From Paenibacillus campinasensis (GTDB lineage: Bacteria; Bacillota; Bacilli; Paenibacillales; Paenibacillaceae), in assembly GCF_002272015.1 (NCBI RefSeq), contig NZ_NPBY01000029.1:24910-88909 (forward strand): a stretch of DNA of 64,000 nucleotides, given 5' to 3'. The position numbers and the translations under genes were made by a program. This document shows, piece by piece, positions 1 through 8,392 of the stretch. Below the pieces are notes generated by a model. That model searched no databases and was not told the DNA's origin. It saw only the letters and a program-made list of their open reading frames with translations. Positions within the stretch are counted from its first letter, which is position 1; every line of letters starts with the position of its first letter.

Positions 1-2
1 GG

Positions 3-662
3 CATGAGGAGGAACTCACGGAGGACTGGAGATGGAATCAACCGGATATGGAACCGGGAGAGCAGCCGAGCGTAAGCACAAACGACCGGACGGGGAGCCC
101 AGATTCCGGATTCGGAGGCGGCTACAATTCTTCCGGAGGAATCCAGGCTGAGGGAGGTGCGCTGCAGCAGCGTCCCCATCAACAACGAACCGCCGGGAAT
201 CCTGGGATGTCAACTAGGCAGATGGAGGAGCCGACCGATGCCGAAGACTATTATCGGCAGCTGTCACACAAGACCAGCGTATTGGCTTCGGGTGACGCCG
301 GTACAATGCTGCTCTCAGCCCAGGATGGGGGATGTATGACGGCAGCTACAGCTCCGAGAGCCTTCATTGAGACAACCGACCCGAATACAGGAGCAAGTCA
401 GCGAATTGAGCTTGTTCAGCAGCATTTTATCATCGGCCGTTCACCCGAGGTCGCACAGTATGTGGCCTCCGCTCCGGGAACCTCGCGGGCACATGTGGAA
501 TTGTCTCGCGATCAAGGCGGCTATCTCATTAAAGATTTGGGTTCGAAGAACGGGACGGTGTTGAACGGGGAGCCTATGGTTCCGTACAAAGGGTATGCGC
601 TGCAAGAGGGAGATACCTTTGTCATTGCAGGAGGGAAATTCAGCTTTAGGGTGTCGGTGTAG
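3..662 (+). CDS. FHA domain protein, 5' end outside the window
   Basis: The reading frame is open to the left edge, so the N-terminus is missing. An internal ATG lies at 48, but the codons before it are free of stops and no ribosome binding site precedes it. The visible part is a low-complexity Gly/Ser/Gln-rich linker (about residues 1-105 from that ATG) followed by a C-terminal forkhead-associated domain. Landmarks are FIIGRSPEVAQY, the SRAHVEL strand and DLGSKNGTVLNG, which match the conserved Gly-Arg, Ser-x-x-His and Asn-Gly of FHA phosphothreonine-binding loops. In Paenibacillus such proteins often carry an N-terminal DUF6382 domain; that part cannot be seen here. The likely role is phosphothreonine-dependent partner binding in Ser/Thr kinase signalling. 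Confidence 0.85.
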   Translation, partial: HEEELTEDWRWNQPDMEPGEQPSVSTNDRTGSPDSGFGGGYNSSGGIQAEGGALQQRPHQQRTAGNPGMSTRQMEEPTDAEDYYRQLSHKTSVLASGDAGTMLLSAQDGGCMTAATAPRAFIETTDPNTGASQRIELVQQHFIIGRSPEVAQYVASAPGTSRAHVELSRDQGGYLIKDLGSKNGTVLNGEPMVPYKGYALQEGDTFVIAGGKFSFRVSV

Positions 663-715
663 CAAGTAACCCAATGCCTGGGACAGTTAAAGAGGGAACG
701 AACATGAAACGATAA

Positions 716-793
716 CGAATATAGAACGAATATAGAACGAAAATAGAACGAAAATAGAACGAATATAGAGCGAATATTAGAGCGATATAGAAC
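716..793. repeat. Seven-unit 11-bp tandem repeat
   Basis: Units start at 716, 727, 738, 749, 760, 771 and 783. The consensus is CGAATATAGAA. Units 3 and 4 read CGAAAATAGAA, unit 5 ends in G, unit 6 has 12 bases and unit 7 is CGATATAGAAC. The array lies in the non-coding stretch after the FHA gene. The period is close to one helical turn, so each unit presents the same face of the DNA. Confidence 0.85.
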
Positions 794-914
794 AAAACCT
801 GTGTCGTGGCAGTGTTAGTGCTATTCCTGCAGCTTCCTGATTAATCGGGATAACGGAGCAAAGCGTGCGGAAAGCGGGAATGAAACTGAGACTGTGCCCG
901 ATTCGGATATTAAC

Positions 915-964
915 AAAAACATCCCCTGGGTCCTTTAACGTCAAGCGTAAAGGACCCAGGGGAT
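915..964 (-). terminator. Rho-independent terminator of the DUF2621 gene
   Basis: A perfect 17-bp inverted repeat has arms at 921-937 and 948-964 (ATCCCCTGGGTCCTTTA and its complement). Read on the minus strand it is followed by a T-rich run (GTTTTTGTT). It sits 14 bases past the stop of the minus-strand gene that ends at 978. Confidence 0.85.
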
Positions 965-977
965 CTGTTCGTTATGC

Positions 978-1451
978 TTACTTGTTCAATAAATGCTGGT
1001 ATGGTGTATAGTCGATATTTTTCTTCTGAAGAAAGTCGACCAGGAACTTGTAGTCCCGTTTCGGTGTCGCGACGATGTAGCCTTTGATGCAGTGGTCGCG
1101 GGTCACTTCAGTTGCGCCGGATTCCACGGCGATCTTGCCGATCTCGGCGGCGATGGAATGCTTGGCGATGTCGCGGAACGGGCCTGGAACCGGCTGCACC
1201 AGCTCATTCAAGAATGCCTTGGAATCATCGGTCCACAATGGCCGGCTCTTCTCAACCCAATAGTTCTGCCAGTCCAGCTTGGACTTGCCGTCGGCCTTCG
1301 GAAGCACCTTCAGAAACTTCCGGAACATAAAAAAACCGCCGATACCCATCACCCCAAGCATCACCCATCCCCAGAATGCAATCGAATACATAAACCAGGA
1401 AGGAGGTGCGCTGGAGGATAAAAATGCTGTAACAACCCCTACGCTCATCAT
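978..1451 (-). CDS. DUF2621 family membrane protein (YneK-like)
   Basis: A 157-residue protein with one hydrophobic segment near the N-terminus (about residues 18-42, ending GIGGFFMF) followed by a basic, soluble C-terminal domain (DWQNYWVEKSRPLW, the PVPGPFRDIAKH region, CIKGYIVATPKRDY). From memory this matches the DUF2621 family of Bacillales, which includes B. subtilis YneK and whose function is unknown. The ATG at 1451 follows a good GAGGTGAT site on the minus strand; a second ATG is directly adjacent at 1448. The gene is monocistronic with its own terminator. PF11084 would confirm the family. Confidence 0.75.
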   Translation of the reverse strand: MMSVGVVTAFLSSSAPPSWFMYSIAFWGWVMLGVMGIGGFFMFRKFLKVLPKADGKSKLDWQNYWVEKSRPLWTDDSKAFLNELVQPVPGPFRDIAKHSIAAEIGKIAVESGATEVTRDHCIKGYIVATPKRDYKFLVDFLQKKNIDYTPYQHLLNK

Positions 1452-1578
1452 CTCTATATCACCTCAGGAGGATTAACTTACATGACACTTCTATGAGAAT
1501 TATAACGCATTTCTAGATTTATTTCAGTATTCACGCTAAAATAGGTGGTAATTGTGTGTCAAAAGGGGGATTAGGTTT

Positions 1579-2700
1579 ATGTTGAAGATTGGTTCCCACG
1601 TGTCCTTCTCGGACAAGGGATTGTTGACAGCAACGGCTGAAGCCAATTCATATGGCTCCAGCTCGTTCATGATATATACCGGCGCGCCACAGAACACTCG
1701 CCGCAAGCCGATGGAATCCATGTTCCTCGAAGAGGGCAAAGCCGCGATGAAGGAAAGCGGGATTGAGGAGATCGTTGTCCATGCGCCTTACATTGTTAAC
1801 CTGGGCTCCTATAAGGTGAACACCTATGAGCTTGCGGTCAGCTTCCTGCAGGAAGAGATTCGCCGCACGCATGCCATTGGCGTGAAGAACATCGTGCTGC
1901 ATCCCGGTGCATATACCGACAAGGACCCGGCGTACGGTATCGACCGGATTGCCGAGGGCTTGAATGAAGTGCTGGGCGGTACCGAAGAGACCGAGGTGAA
2001 GATCGCACTGGAGACCATGGCCGGCAAAGGCACGGAGATGGGACGCAGCTTTGAAGAAATTGCTTCTATTATAGATAAGGTGAAGTATAATGACCGGCTC
2101 TCGATCTGCCTGGATACATGCCACATTCATGATGCCGGCTATGACATCGTCAATGATCTGGACGGTGTGCTGGAGAAATTCGATTCGCTGATCGGTCTGG
2201 ACCGTCTGAGTGTCGTTCATATTAACGACAGCAAAAATCCGATCGGAGCAGCCAAAGACCGCCATACGCCACTGGGCACAGGCTGGATTGGCTTCGAGGC
2301 GATCCGCAACGTGGTTCATCATGAGAAGCTGCAGGGCAGACCGTTCATTCTGGAGACGCCTTGGATCGGCAAAGATCCCAAAACGCAGCGTCCGATGTAT
2401 GAGATTGAAATTGCGCTGCTGCGCGGCGATGTTGAAGCTCGCTTCGGACAAGGGTTCATTGAACAGGTTGAAGAGCTCGGCTCGTTCTTTACCAAGGAAG
2501 GGATCGATTCCCGCCAATTCGTGCTCGATACGTGGACGCTCCTGAAGAATGACGCGAAGGCGAAAAAGGCCGACCCGCGCGAGCCCATGGAGCGTCTGTA
2601 TGACATGGTTGTTGCAGCAGAACTGCTGCCGGACTGCTCGGAGGAGCAGGTGAACCAACGAATCATCGCCTGGTTGTCCGGTGCGTCTCTGTCTTCATAA
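1579..2700 (+). CDS. nfo: Deoxyribonuclease IV with C-terminal extension
   Basis: Class II AP endonuclease of base excision repair, which cleaves 5' of abasic sites. The TIM-barrel core (residues 1-283) has the trinuclear zinc ligands in order: [51 protein letters not shown] and ILETPW. The start is set at ATG 1579, nine bases after AGGGGG; a TTG at 1552 in the same frame lacks a site. The protein has 373 residues, whereas the family usually has about 280-300. The last 90 residues ([13 protein letters not shown] to the end) are a helical, charged extension outside the barrel that I do not recognise. purU follows 54 bases downstream. Confidence 0.95.
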   Translation: MLKIGSHVSFSDKGLLTATAEANSYGSSSFMIYTGAPQNTRRKPMESMFLEEGKAAMKESGIEEIVVHAPYIVNLGSYKVNTYELAVSFLQEEIRRTHAIGVKNIVLHPGAYTDKDPAYGIDRIAEGLNEVLGGTEETEVKIALETMAGKGTEMGRSFEEIASIIDKVKYNDRLSICLDTCHIHDAGYDIVNDLDGVLEKFDSLIGLDRLSVVHINDSKNPIGAAKDRHTPLGTGWIGFEAIRNVVHHEKLQGRPFILETPWIGKDPKTQRPMYEIEIALLRGDVEARFGQGFIEQVEELGSFFTKEGIDSRQFVLDTWTLLKNDAKAKKADPREPMERLYDMVVAAELLPDCSEEQVNQRIIAWLSGASLSS

Positions 2701-2754
2701 TAGGTAAGTAGCCGCTTTACAGCATCGAAATGACAGGAGGGTCATCAAGTTAGT

Positions 2755-3654
2755 ATGGAAATCCATGTAAAAAAAGAACAGCCGTCGGCATCCGGCTTAC
2801 ACCCGAATCGTGCCCGCATGCTGATCTCTTGTCCGGATGGACCTGGGATCGTAGCGGCCGTCTCGCGCTTTCTGTTCGAGCACGGCGCCAATATCGTCCA
2901 ATCCGATCAGTACTCCATGGACCCCGAGGGTGGAATGTTCTTCATGCGGGTCGAGTTCGACCTGGACCATCTGGACAGCAAGCTGCCAGAGCTGGAGCGT
3001 TCGTTCCGCGAGGTTGCAGACTCGTTCGACATGCAGTGGAACATCTACCACGCCGCCCGCAAAAAAAGACTGGCCATCTTCGTGTCCAAGGAAGATCATT
3101 GTCTGGTCGAACTGCTGTGGCAGTGGCAAGCCGGAGACCTGGATGCGGATATTGCGATGGTGGTAAGCAACCATCTGGACATGAAGGATTATGTTGAGTC
3201 TTTCGGTATTCCGTATCATCATATTCCGGTTACAGCTGATACGAAGCCAGAAGCCGAGAAGCGTCAGCTTGAAGTGATTGGGGAAGATATTGATGTCATT
3301 ATCCTCGCCCGCTACATGCAGATCATCTCACCTGCATTCATTGAGTTTTACCGGAACCGGATTATCAATATCCATCACTCCTTTCTGCCCGCCTTCGTTG
3401 GCGGCAAGCCTTATGCGCAGGCATATAATCGCGGGGTGAAAATCATCGGCGCAACGGCACACTATGTGACCGAGGAGCTTGATGGCGGACCGATTATTGA
3501 GCAGGATGTTCAGCGCGTCAGCCACCGCGACGATGTGAATGAACTGAAGCGCATCGGCCGCACCATTGAACGGGTGGTGCTTGCACGTGCCGTCAAATGG
3601 CATATTGAAGATCGAATTCTCGTTCACAACAATAAAACCGTTGTATTCAGCTGA
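2755..3654 (+). CDS. purU: Formyltetrahydrofolate deformylase
   Basis: Hydrolyses 10-formyl-THF to THF and formate, which balances one-carbon pools and supplies formate for purine synthesis. The N-terminal ACT domain (about residues 20-95, starting LISCPDGPGIVAAVSRFL) is the regulatory part. The C-terminal formyltransferase domain (about 100-285) carries the catalytic NIHHSFLPAFVGG and HYVTEELDGGPII motifs with the expected Asn, His and Asp. The 299-residue length is normal for bacterial PurU. The gene lies 54 bases after nfo with an AGGAGG site, so co-transcription is possible. A hairpin terminator follows at 3811. Confidence 0.95.
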   Translation: MEIHVKKEQPSASGLHPNRARMLISCPDGPGIVAAVSRFLFEHGANIVQSDQYSMDPEGGMFFMRVEFDLDHLDSKLPELERSFREVADSFDMQWNIYHAARKKRLAIFVSKEDHCLVELLWQWQAGDLDADIAMVVSNHLDMKDYVESFGIPYHHIPVTADTKPEAEKRQLEVIGEDIDVIILARYMQIISPAFIEFYRNRIINIHHSFLPAFVGGKPYAQAYNRGVKIIGATAHYVTEELDGGPIIEQDVQRVSHRDDVNELKRIGRTIERVVLARAVKWHIEDRILVHNNKTVVFS

Positions 3655-4088
3655 TCCGGACTTAGCCAGGGCTTTCGTACATGCGATATAGACTTGGCGC
3701 TCGGACGATGGATAACGTATCCCGCAGGTAACGATGCGGGGCGGTATACACGGTTAATAGAGAACAAGGGCCACAGGAGCAGCTGACACTTTAACGCTGC
3801 AATTGGTTTAACTCCCGCTCCTTTAAGGGGCGGGAGCTTTCTTTTATCCGCACTCTGATGGAGAAAAGGCCGATGCAGTTTTTCAAGCAACAGTTCAAAC
3901 TTTTTTCACATTGTACTCGTCAATAGTATTGTACGCCGGATGCGATGGTTGCCTCTGATCGGGTTCGAGACGTTTTGATCAGGCGGAACATCATCTCGGG
4001 TCATCCGTATTTATGTTTTACATACAGCCAAGAAGCAGACGTGAGGGGAATAGGAAAGAGCTATTTTATTGGAGAGGGGAATCATCAG
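3655..4088. other. Intergenic stretch between purU and the MoxR/VWA cluster
   Basis: No gene is supported here. It holds the purU terminator at 3811-3846 and then about 240 bases of leader before the TTG start at 4089. An ORF reading in from 3945 is an upstream extension of the next gene without a ribosome binding site. I see no convincing promoter in the leader. Confidence 0.6.
3811..3846 (+). terminator. Rho-independent terminator after purU
   Basis: A GC-rich stem (CTCCCGCTCC, loop TTTAA, GGGGCGGGAG with one G-T pair) is followed by CTTTCTTTT. It separates purU from the downstream cluster. Confidence 0.85.
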
Positions 4089-6464
4089 TTGTCGTTGTGT
4101 ACAAGAAGTTTGCGGGGTCTGTCGCTGTGGGTGATGGCGTTGCTGGTACTGGCTGCGTCATTGTTCACCGGGAGCGGAACGGCCAATGCCGACGCTCCTA
4201 AGATCCAGATTCAGACAGAGCTGGGCTATAAGGGGAAGCTGAAAGAGGGGAAATGGAATCCGCTGAAGATAACGCTGACAAGCGATCAGGATATCGCGGG
4301 TGACATCGTTGTTCAAATTCAGAGCTATCAAGGCATGGGGATAGAGTCTTCCTATGTTCAATATGTTGAGCTTCCGAAGGACACGCCGAAGGAGGTTGTT
4401 ATCGGCATCCCTGGCGGCTATTTAAACAAGGATAATAACCAGATTTTATTTTATGAAAAATCGTATACTGAGGGCCAGCCGATTCCGTTTGACCTCGGCC
4501 GGAACTACCTTCAGAGCTCGCAATATTCCGGGGCGCTGATTGCCGTATTGTCCGATGATCCGGATACGATGAACTTTATGAACGCCCTGAACGGCAGAGG
4601 CAACAGCCTGAACACCGTGCCTCTGAAGGCAGAGGAATTGCCGGATCAGGCGCAGCTGCTGAACGGGCTGGATGTTCTTGTAATTAATAATTTTGCTTCC
4701 GATACATTGTCGGCTGCGCAGCAAGAGGCCATCGCCCATTGGGTGAGTGAAGGCGGAACCCTGGTGCTGTCCGGCGGAGCCGGTTATGTGAAATCCGCGG
4801 CGCCATTCGCCGATATTGCTCCGGTGCAATGGACCGGGACGACAACGGTGCAGTCTCTGCCTGAGCTGGAGAAGCTGGGCGGCAAACCGCTAAGCCTGCA
4901 AGAAAGCTATACGATTTCGACCGCAACGCCGGTAGAAGGCGCGGAAAGCCAGCTCGAAGGGAACGGGAACCCGCTGATCGTCTCGAAAAGCCAGGGCATG
5001 GGCCAGGTGATGTATGCGGCTTATGATCTGGCCTTGGAGCCCGTTGCTTCTTGGGGAGGGCATGCAGATGCATGGGCTTCGATTCTAAGAGGCGCGCTTC
5101 CGCTTGTTAATCCAGGCGGGATGGGGTATTACCAACCCATGCTTGAAAGCCTCGGTTACGTCACGGAGTACTTTCCGTCCTTGAAGATGCCATCCTTTCA
5201 GCTGCTGCTGTGGATGCTCATCGGATATGCGGTTATTGTAGGTCCGCTGCTGTATTTTATATTGAAGAAAGTAGACAAGCGGGAATGGGCCTGGCTTCTT
5301 ATTCCTGCCCTGGCCGTTGTGGCCAGCGGCACGGTGTATACGGTGGGCTCCTCAGACCGTACGGAGGAAATGGCCCACACGATCAATGTTATAGAGATGG
5401 ACGGTGAGGGGAGCGCTCTGAAGTCATCGGTTTCCGCCTTCTTCTCGCCTCGCAGCGGAAATTACACACTCGAGTTTCCTAAGAACACGTACCTGAGAGC
5501 CGGAGGTTCCAGCAACTCTTTTGGCGGCAGCAGATTAGGCGATAACAACACCTATATCCGTGCTGCGGAAAATGAGACGCTGCTGGAGTTTCGAAATATG
5601 CCTCAATGGTCGCTTGGCAAAGTCTACATGCAGGGACAGGGATACAATGAGGCGGGCAAGCTGACATCAGATATTCGTCTGGACGCAGCAGGGCAGATTG
5701 TCGGTCAAGTGACGAATGAAACGAAGAGCGATCTGGAGAATGTTGTGCTCGTTATGGGCGGCAAGGCTTACCGGATGGGCGATATAAAGCAAGGAGAGAG
5801 CGCTGAGGTGCCTCAAGACAAAGCACAGATTCTCACTACCAATCATCAGAATCTTTCCAATCTTCTGTATCCGTACACGAATAACGATGTCTACAATCGT
5901 GAACGGGAAGTTTTGTCCATGTACAGCTATTCGCCAACCAATATTGACAAGACATCGACTTATATTTTTGGCTGGAGCAAAGATCATCTGACGAATTATA
6001 CACGCGCCGGAAAAGAAGTGAGCAGCGACCAGCTGAACTTCTGGGTGCAGCCGATTCAGATGGGATGGGCCCTGAATGAAGGCGAGATTACCATTCCGTA
6101 TGGATTCTTGACGCCGGAAGTGACGCAGGTGAATTCCCCTATCTTCGGAACCTATGTGCATGGCGTGGAGCTTGGGCAAGGAACGATGATTATGGAGTTC
6201 CCGCTGTTGCCGGGCGACGATGTCAAATATTCTGAAATCTCCATCAAGGGAACGAGAGTGCCGGGAGTAGCTACAATGGAACTGTGGAACGCATCATCCG
6301 GAGAGTGGGAGCCGATGACGCAACAGAACAGTGTCCATGTGATCGCGGACAACCCGGAACAGTATATTGTGAACAATAAGATCCGGATTATGATCAGCAC
6401 GTCTGACCATGTCAACTTCATGATGCCGGAGCTGTCGCTGAAAGGGGAGTCTCAGCATGATTGA
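4089..6464 (+). CDS. Large secreted/membrane protein with GATase-1-like domain, first gene of MoxR/VWA cluster
   Basis: The start is placed at TTG 4089, eight bases after GGAGAGGGGA. This yields 791 residues beginning with a clean signal peptide (SLWVMALLVLAASLF, then a TANADAP cleavage region). The extracytoplasmic part has a beta-rich domain followed by a Rossmann/glutamine-amidotransferase-like segment (LVINNFASD, WVSEGGTLVLSGGAGY) that seems to lack a catalytic Cys-His pair. Two transmembrane helices lie near residues 375-425 (LLWMLIGYAVIVGPLLYFIL and WAWLLIPALAVVASGTVY). A further beta-rich domain forms the C-terminus. The gene overlaps the ABC ATPase gene by 8 bases, so translational coupling is likely. 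It may be an accessory subunit of the exporter; the function is unknown. Confidence 0.7.
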   Translation: MSLCTRSLRGLSLWVMALLVLAASLFTGSGTANADAPKIQIQTELGYKGKLKEGKWNPLKITLTSDQDIAGDIVVQIQSYQGMGIESSYVQYVELPKDTPKEVVIGIPGGYLNKDNNQILFYEKSYTEGQPIPFDLGRNYLQSSQYSGALIAVLSDDPDTMNFMNALNGRGNSLNTVPLKAEELPDQAQLLNGLDVLVINNFASDTLSAAQQEAIAHWVSEGGTLVLSGGAGYVKSAAPFADIAPVQWTGTTTVQSLPELEKLGGKPLSLQESYTISTATPVEGAESQLEGNGNPLIVSKSQGMGQVMYAAYDLALEPVASWGGHADAWASILRGALPLVNPGGMGYYQPMLESLGYVTEYFPSLKMPSFQLLLWMLIGYAVIVGPLLYFILKKVDKREWAWLLIPALAVVASGTVYTVGSSDRTEEMAHTINVIEMDGEGSALKSSVSAFFSPRSGNYTLEFPKNTYLRAGGSSNSFGGSRLGDNNTYIRAAENETLLEFRNMPQWSLGKVYMQGQGYNEAGKLTSDIRLDAAGQIVGQVTNETKSDLENVVLVMGGKAYRMGDIKQGESAEVPQDKAQILTTNHQNLSNLLYPYTNNDVYNREREVLSMYSYSPTNIDKTSTYIFGWSKDHLTNYTRAGKEVSSDQLNFWVQPIQMGWALNEGEITIPYGFLTPEVTQVNSPIFGTYVHGVELGQGTMIMEFPLLPGDDVKYSEISIKGTRVPGVATMELWNASSGEWEPMTQQNSVHVIADNPEQYIVNNKIRIMISTSDHVNFMMPELSLKGESQHD

Positions 6465-7386
6465 AATACGCAATCTGAGTAAGAGGTACGGGAATTTCCA
6501 TGCTTTGAAGGAGATCAACTTGGAGATTGGCAAGGGGACGGTCTTCGGGTTTGTCGGACCGAACGGAGCTGGAAAATCGACCACGATGTCCATCCTGGCG
6601 ACGTTAATGCTGCCGACATCAGGCGTTGCCAAAGTCGACGGCTATGATGTGACACAGTATCCAAAAGAAGTGCGCAAACGGATCGGCTACATGCCCGACT
6701 TCTTTGGGGTTTACGATCAGCTGAAGGCGACGGAGTACCTGCATTTCTATGGCGCGAGCTACGGCATTCCGCGCACGGAGCGGGAGCAGCTGATTCCGCA
6801 GCTGCTGGAGCTTGTGAACTTGAGCGACAAGGCGGATGCCTACGTGGACACCTTGTCGCGCGGGATGAAGCAGAGATTGTGCCTTGCCCGCTGCCTGGTT
6901 CATGATCCGGAGGTGCTGATTCTCGATGAACCGGCTTCGGGGCTTGACCCGAGGGCGCGGATCGAGATGCGCGAAATATTGAAAGAATTGAAGCTGATGG
7001 GGAAAACGATCATTATTTCGTCTCACATCCTTCCCGAACTTGCTGAAATGGTGGACGAAATCGGCGTGATCGAGCATGGCGAGATGATTGCCCAGGGCAA
7101 GGTTGCAGATATTCAGAACCGGCTGCGGGTTAAAAAGGTGATTCATATCCGGACCCTGGAGCGGGAGGAGGAGCTGGCGGCCAAGTTGCGGGATGAGCCT
7201 CATGTAAGCTCCGTATTGACGGACAACACCGGGGTCCATGTGCATTACAGCGGGGATGATGTGCAGCAGAGCGCCTTGCTGCGCCAGGTCATCTCCTGGG
7301 AAATTCCGATTGTGTCCTTCCAGGAAGCGCAGAGCAACCTGGAGGATGTATTCCTCGAAATCACCAAAGGAGGGGCCCGCGAATGA
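6457..7386 (+). CDS. ABC transporter ATP-binding protein
   Basis: A 309-residue ABC ATPase with Walker A GPNGAGKST (about residue 35), signature LSRGMKQRL, Walker B VLILDEPASGLDP and a switch His in SSHILPE. The LSRGMKQR signature and the extra C-terminal domain (residues 215-309) are typical of ABC-2/CcmA-type exporters. Its start overlaps the preceding gene and its stop overlaps the permease start, so the three genes are a coupled unit. The substrate is unknown. Context suggests export or membrane work linked to the MoxR/VWA proteins downstream. Confidence 0.92.
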   Translation: MIEIRNLSKRYGNFHALKEINLEIGKGTVFGFVGPNGAGKSTTMSILATLMLPTSGVAKVDGYDVTQYPKEVRKRIGYMPDFFGVYDQLKATEYLHFYGASYGIPRTEREQLIPQLLELVNLSDKADAYVDTLSRGMKQRLCLARCLVHDPEVLILDEPASGLDPRARIEMREILKELKLMGKTIIISSHILPELAEMVDEIGVIEHGEMIAQGKVADIQNRLRVKKVIHIRTLEREEELAAKLRDEPHVSSVLTDNTGVHVHYSGDDVQQSALLRQVISWEIPIVSFQEAQSNLEDVFLEITKGGARE

Positions 7387-8354
7387 ATTGGACCCGAAGA
7401 TTAATCAATCCGGTAATTAACAAGGAGTTCAGACTCCGGATGCGCTCCCCGCGTTCGATGATGTCCGTGCTGTTCTACGTTTTGGCTTTGGGCGTTGTGG
7501 CGATGGGCTTTATCTATCTGACACTGTATTTGGACCAAAGGAGTTCCCAGCGCTTTAATGCGCAGGCGAGCCAGATGATGTTCTATGTGCTCAGTTTTGC
7601 ACAGCTGATACTGATCGCCTTTATGGCTCCGGCCTTAACGGCGGGCGTCGTCAGCAGCGAACGCGAGAAGCAGACGCTCAGCATGCTGCTTACGACCCAG
7701 CAAAGCTCTACCACGATCATTCTGAGCAAGCTGGCGTCTGCGCTGAGCTTCATGGCGCTGATCGTCCTGGCAACACTGCCGGTATACAGCATTGTGTTTT
7801 TGTATGGCGGTATTTCACCAAAACAGATGGTATCGGTCTTCCTGTTCTACCTGTTTGTCATGCTGCTGCTGGGCGCCCTAGGCGTGATGTTCTCAACGCT
7901 GTTTAAGCGCACCATTATCGCGGTGATCGTGACTTATGGAACAGGGCTGATCATCTTTCTGGTCACGGGACTTCTGTATCTGTTCTGTATGGGCATTGCG
8001 CAGCAGAATATGTACAGCTCAGGTCAGCCGGCGCCGGGAACCTATTCATGGGTAGGATATTTGCTGGGGCTTAATCCGGCCGGGGCGATGGTTAGCCTGC
8101 TGAACCCGACGTTCTCCAGAGATGCATTTCTCATGTACGGCGGCAGTTTGAACAGTGAGCCTCCGATTCAGCTGTGGCTGGAGTTTGTGCTTGTCTATTC
8201 AGTTGTGATAGTGCTGGCACTGCTGATTGCCATCCGCAACATTCGCCCAGTGGCGAGACGGAAGAGAAAGAAGGATGGCGGACCGAAAGCCGGGCAAGCG
8301 GCGGAGCAAGCCCAGCAAGAGGTGGGGCAAGCTGAGCAACCTTCGCAATCCTGA
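7383..8354 (+). CDS. ABC-2 type permease
   Basis: A 323-residue membrane protein with about six hydrophobic segments (for example MSVLFYVLALGVVAMGFIYL, VSVFLFYLFVMLLLGALGVM, LEFVLVYSVVIVLALLIA). The cytoplasmic EREKQTLSMLLTT motif is a hallmark of ABC-2/NatB-type exporter permeases. It overlaps the ATPase gene by ATGA. The C-terminal tail is charged and Gln/Ala-rich (RKRKKDGG then AEQAQQEVGQ). It is the membrane partner of the ATPase at 6457. Confidence 0.9.
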   Translation: MNWTRRLINPVINKEFRLRMRSPRSMMSVLFYVLALGVVAMGFIYLTLYLDQRSSQRFNAQASQMMFYVLSFAQLILIAFMAPALTAGVVSSEREKQTLSMLLTTQQSSTTIILSKLASALSFMALIVLATLPVYSIVFLYGGISPKQMVSVFLFYLFVMLLLGALGVMFSTLFKRTIIAVIVTYGTGLIIFLVTGLLYLFCMGIAQQNMYSSGQPAPGTYSWVGYLLGLNPAGAMVSLLNPTFSRDAFLMYGGSLNSEPPIQLWLEFVLVYSVVIVLALLIAIRNIRPVARRKRKKDGGPKAGQAAEQAQQEVGQAEQPSQS

Positions 8355-8392
8355 CATGGTGCACGTTCATTTAACTAAAGGAGGGGATCGTC

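Noticed and set aside
716..793. CRISPR-like array
   Set aside because: Units are only 11 bp, directly adjacent without spacers, and no cas gene is near.
3624..3890. 88-residue minus-strand ORF after purU
   Set aside because: It spans the purU terminator and has no start site or domain.
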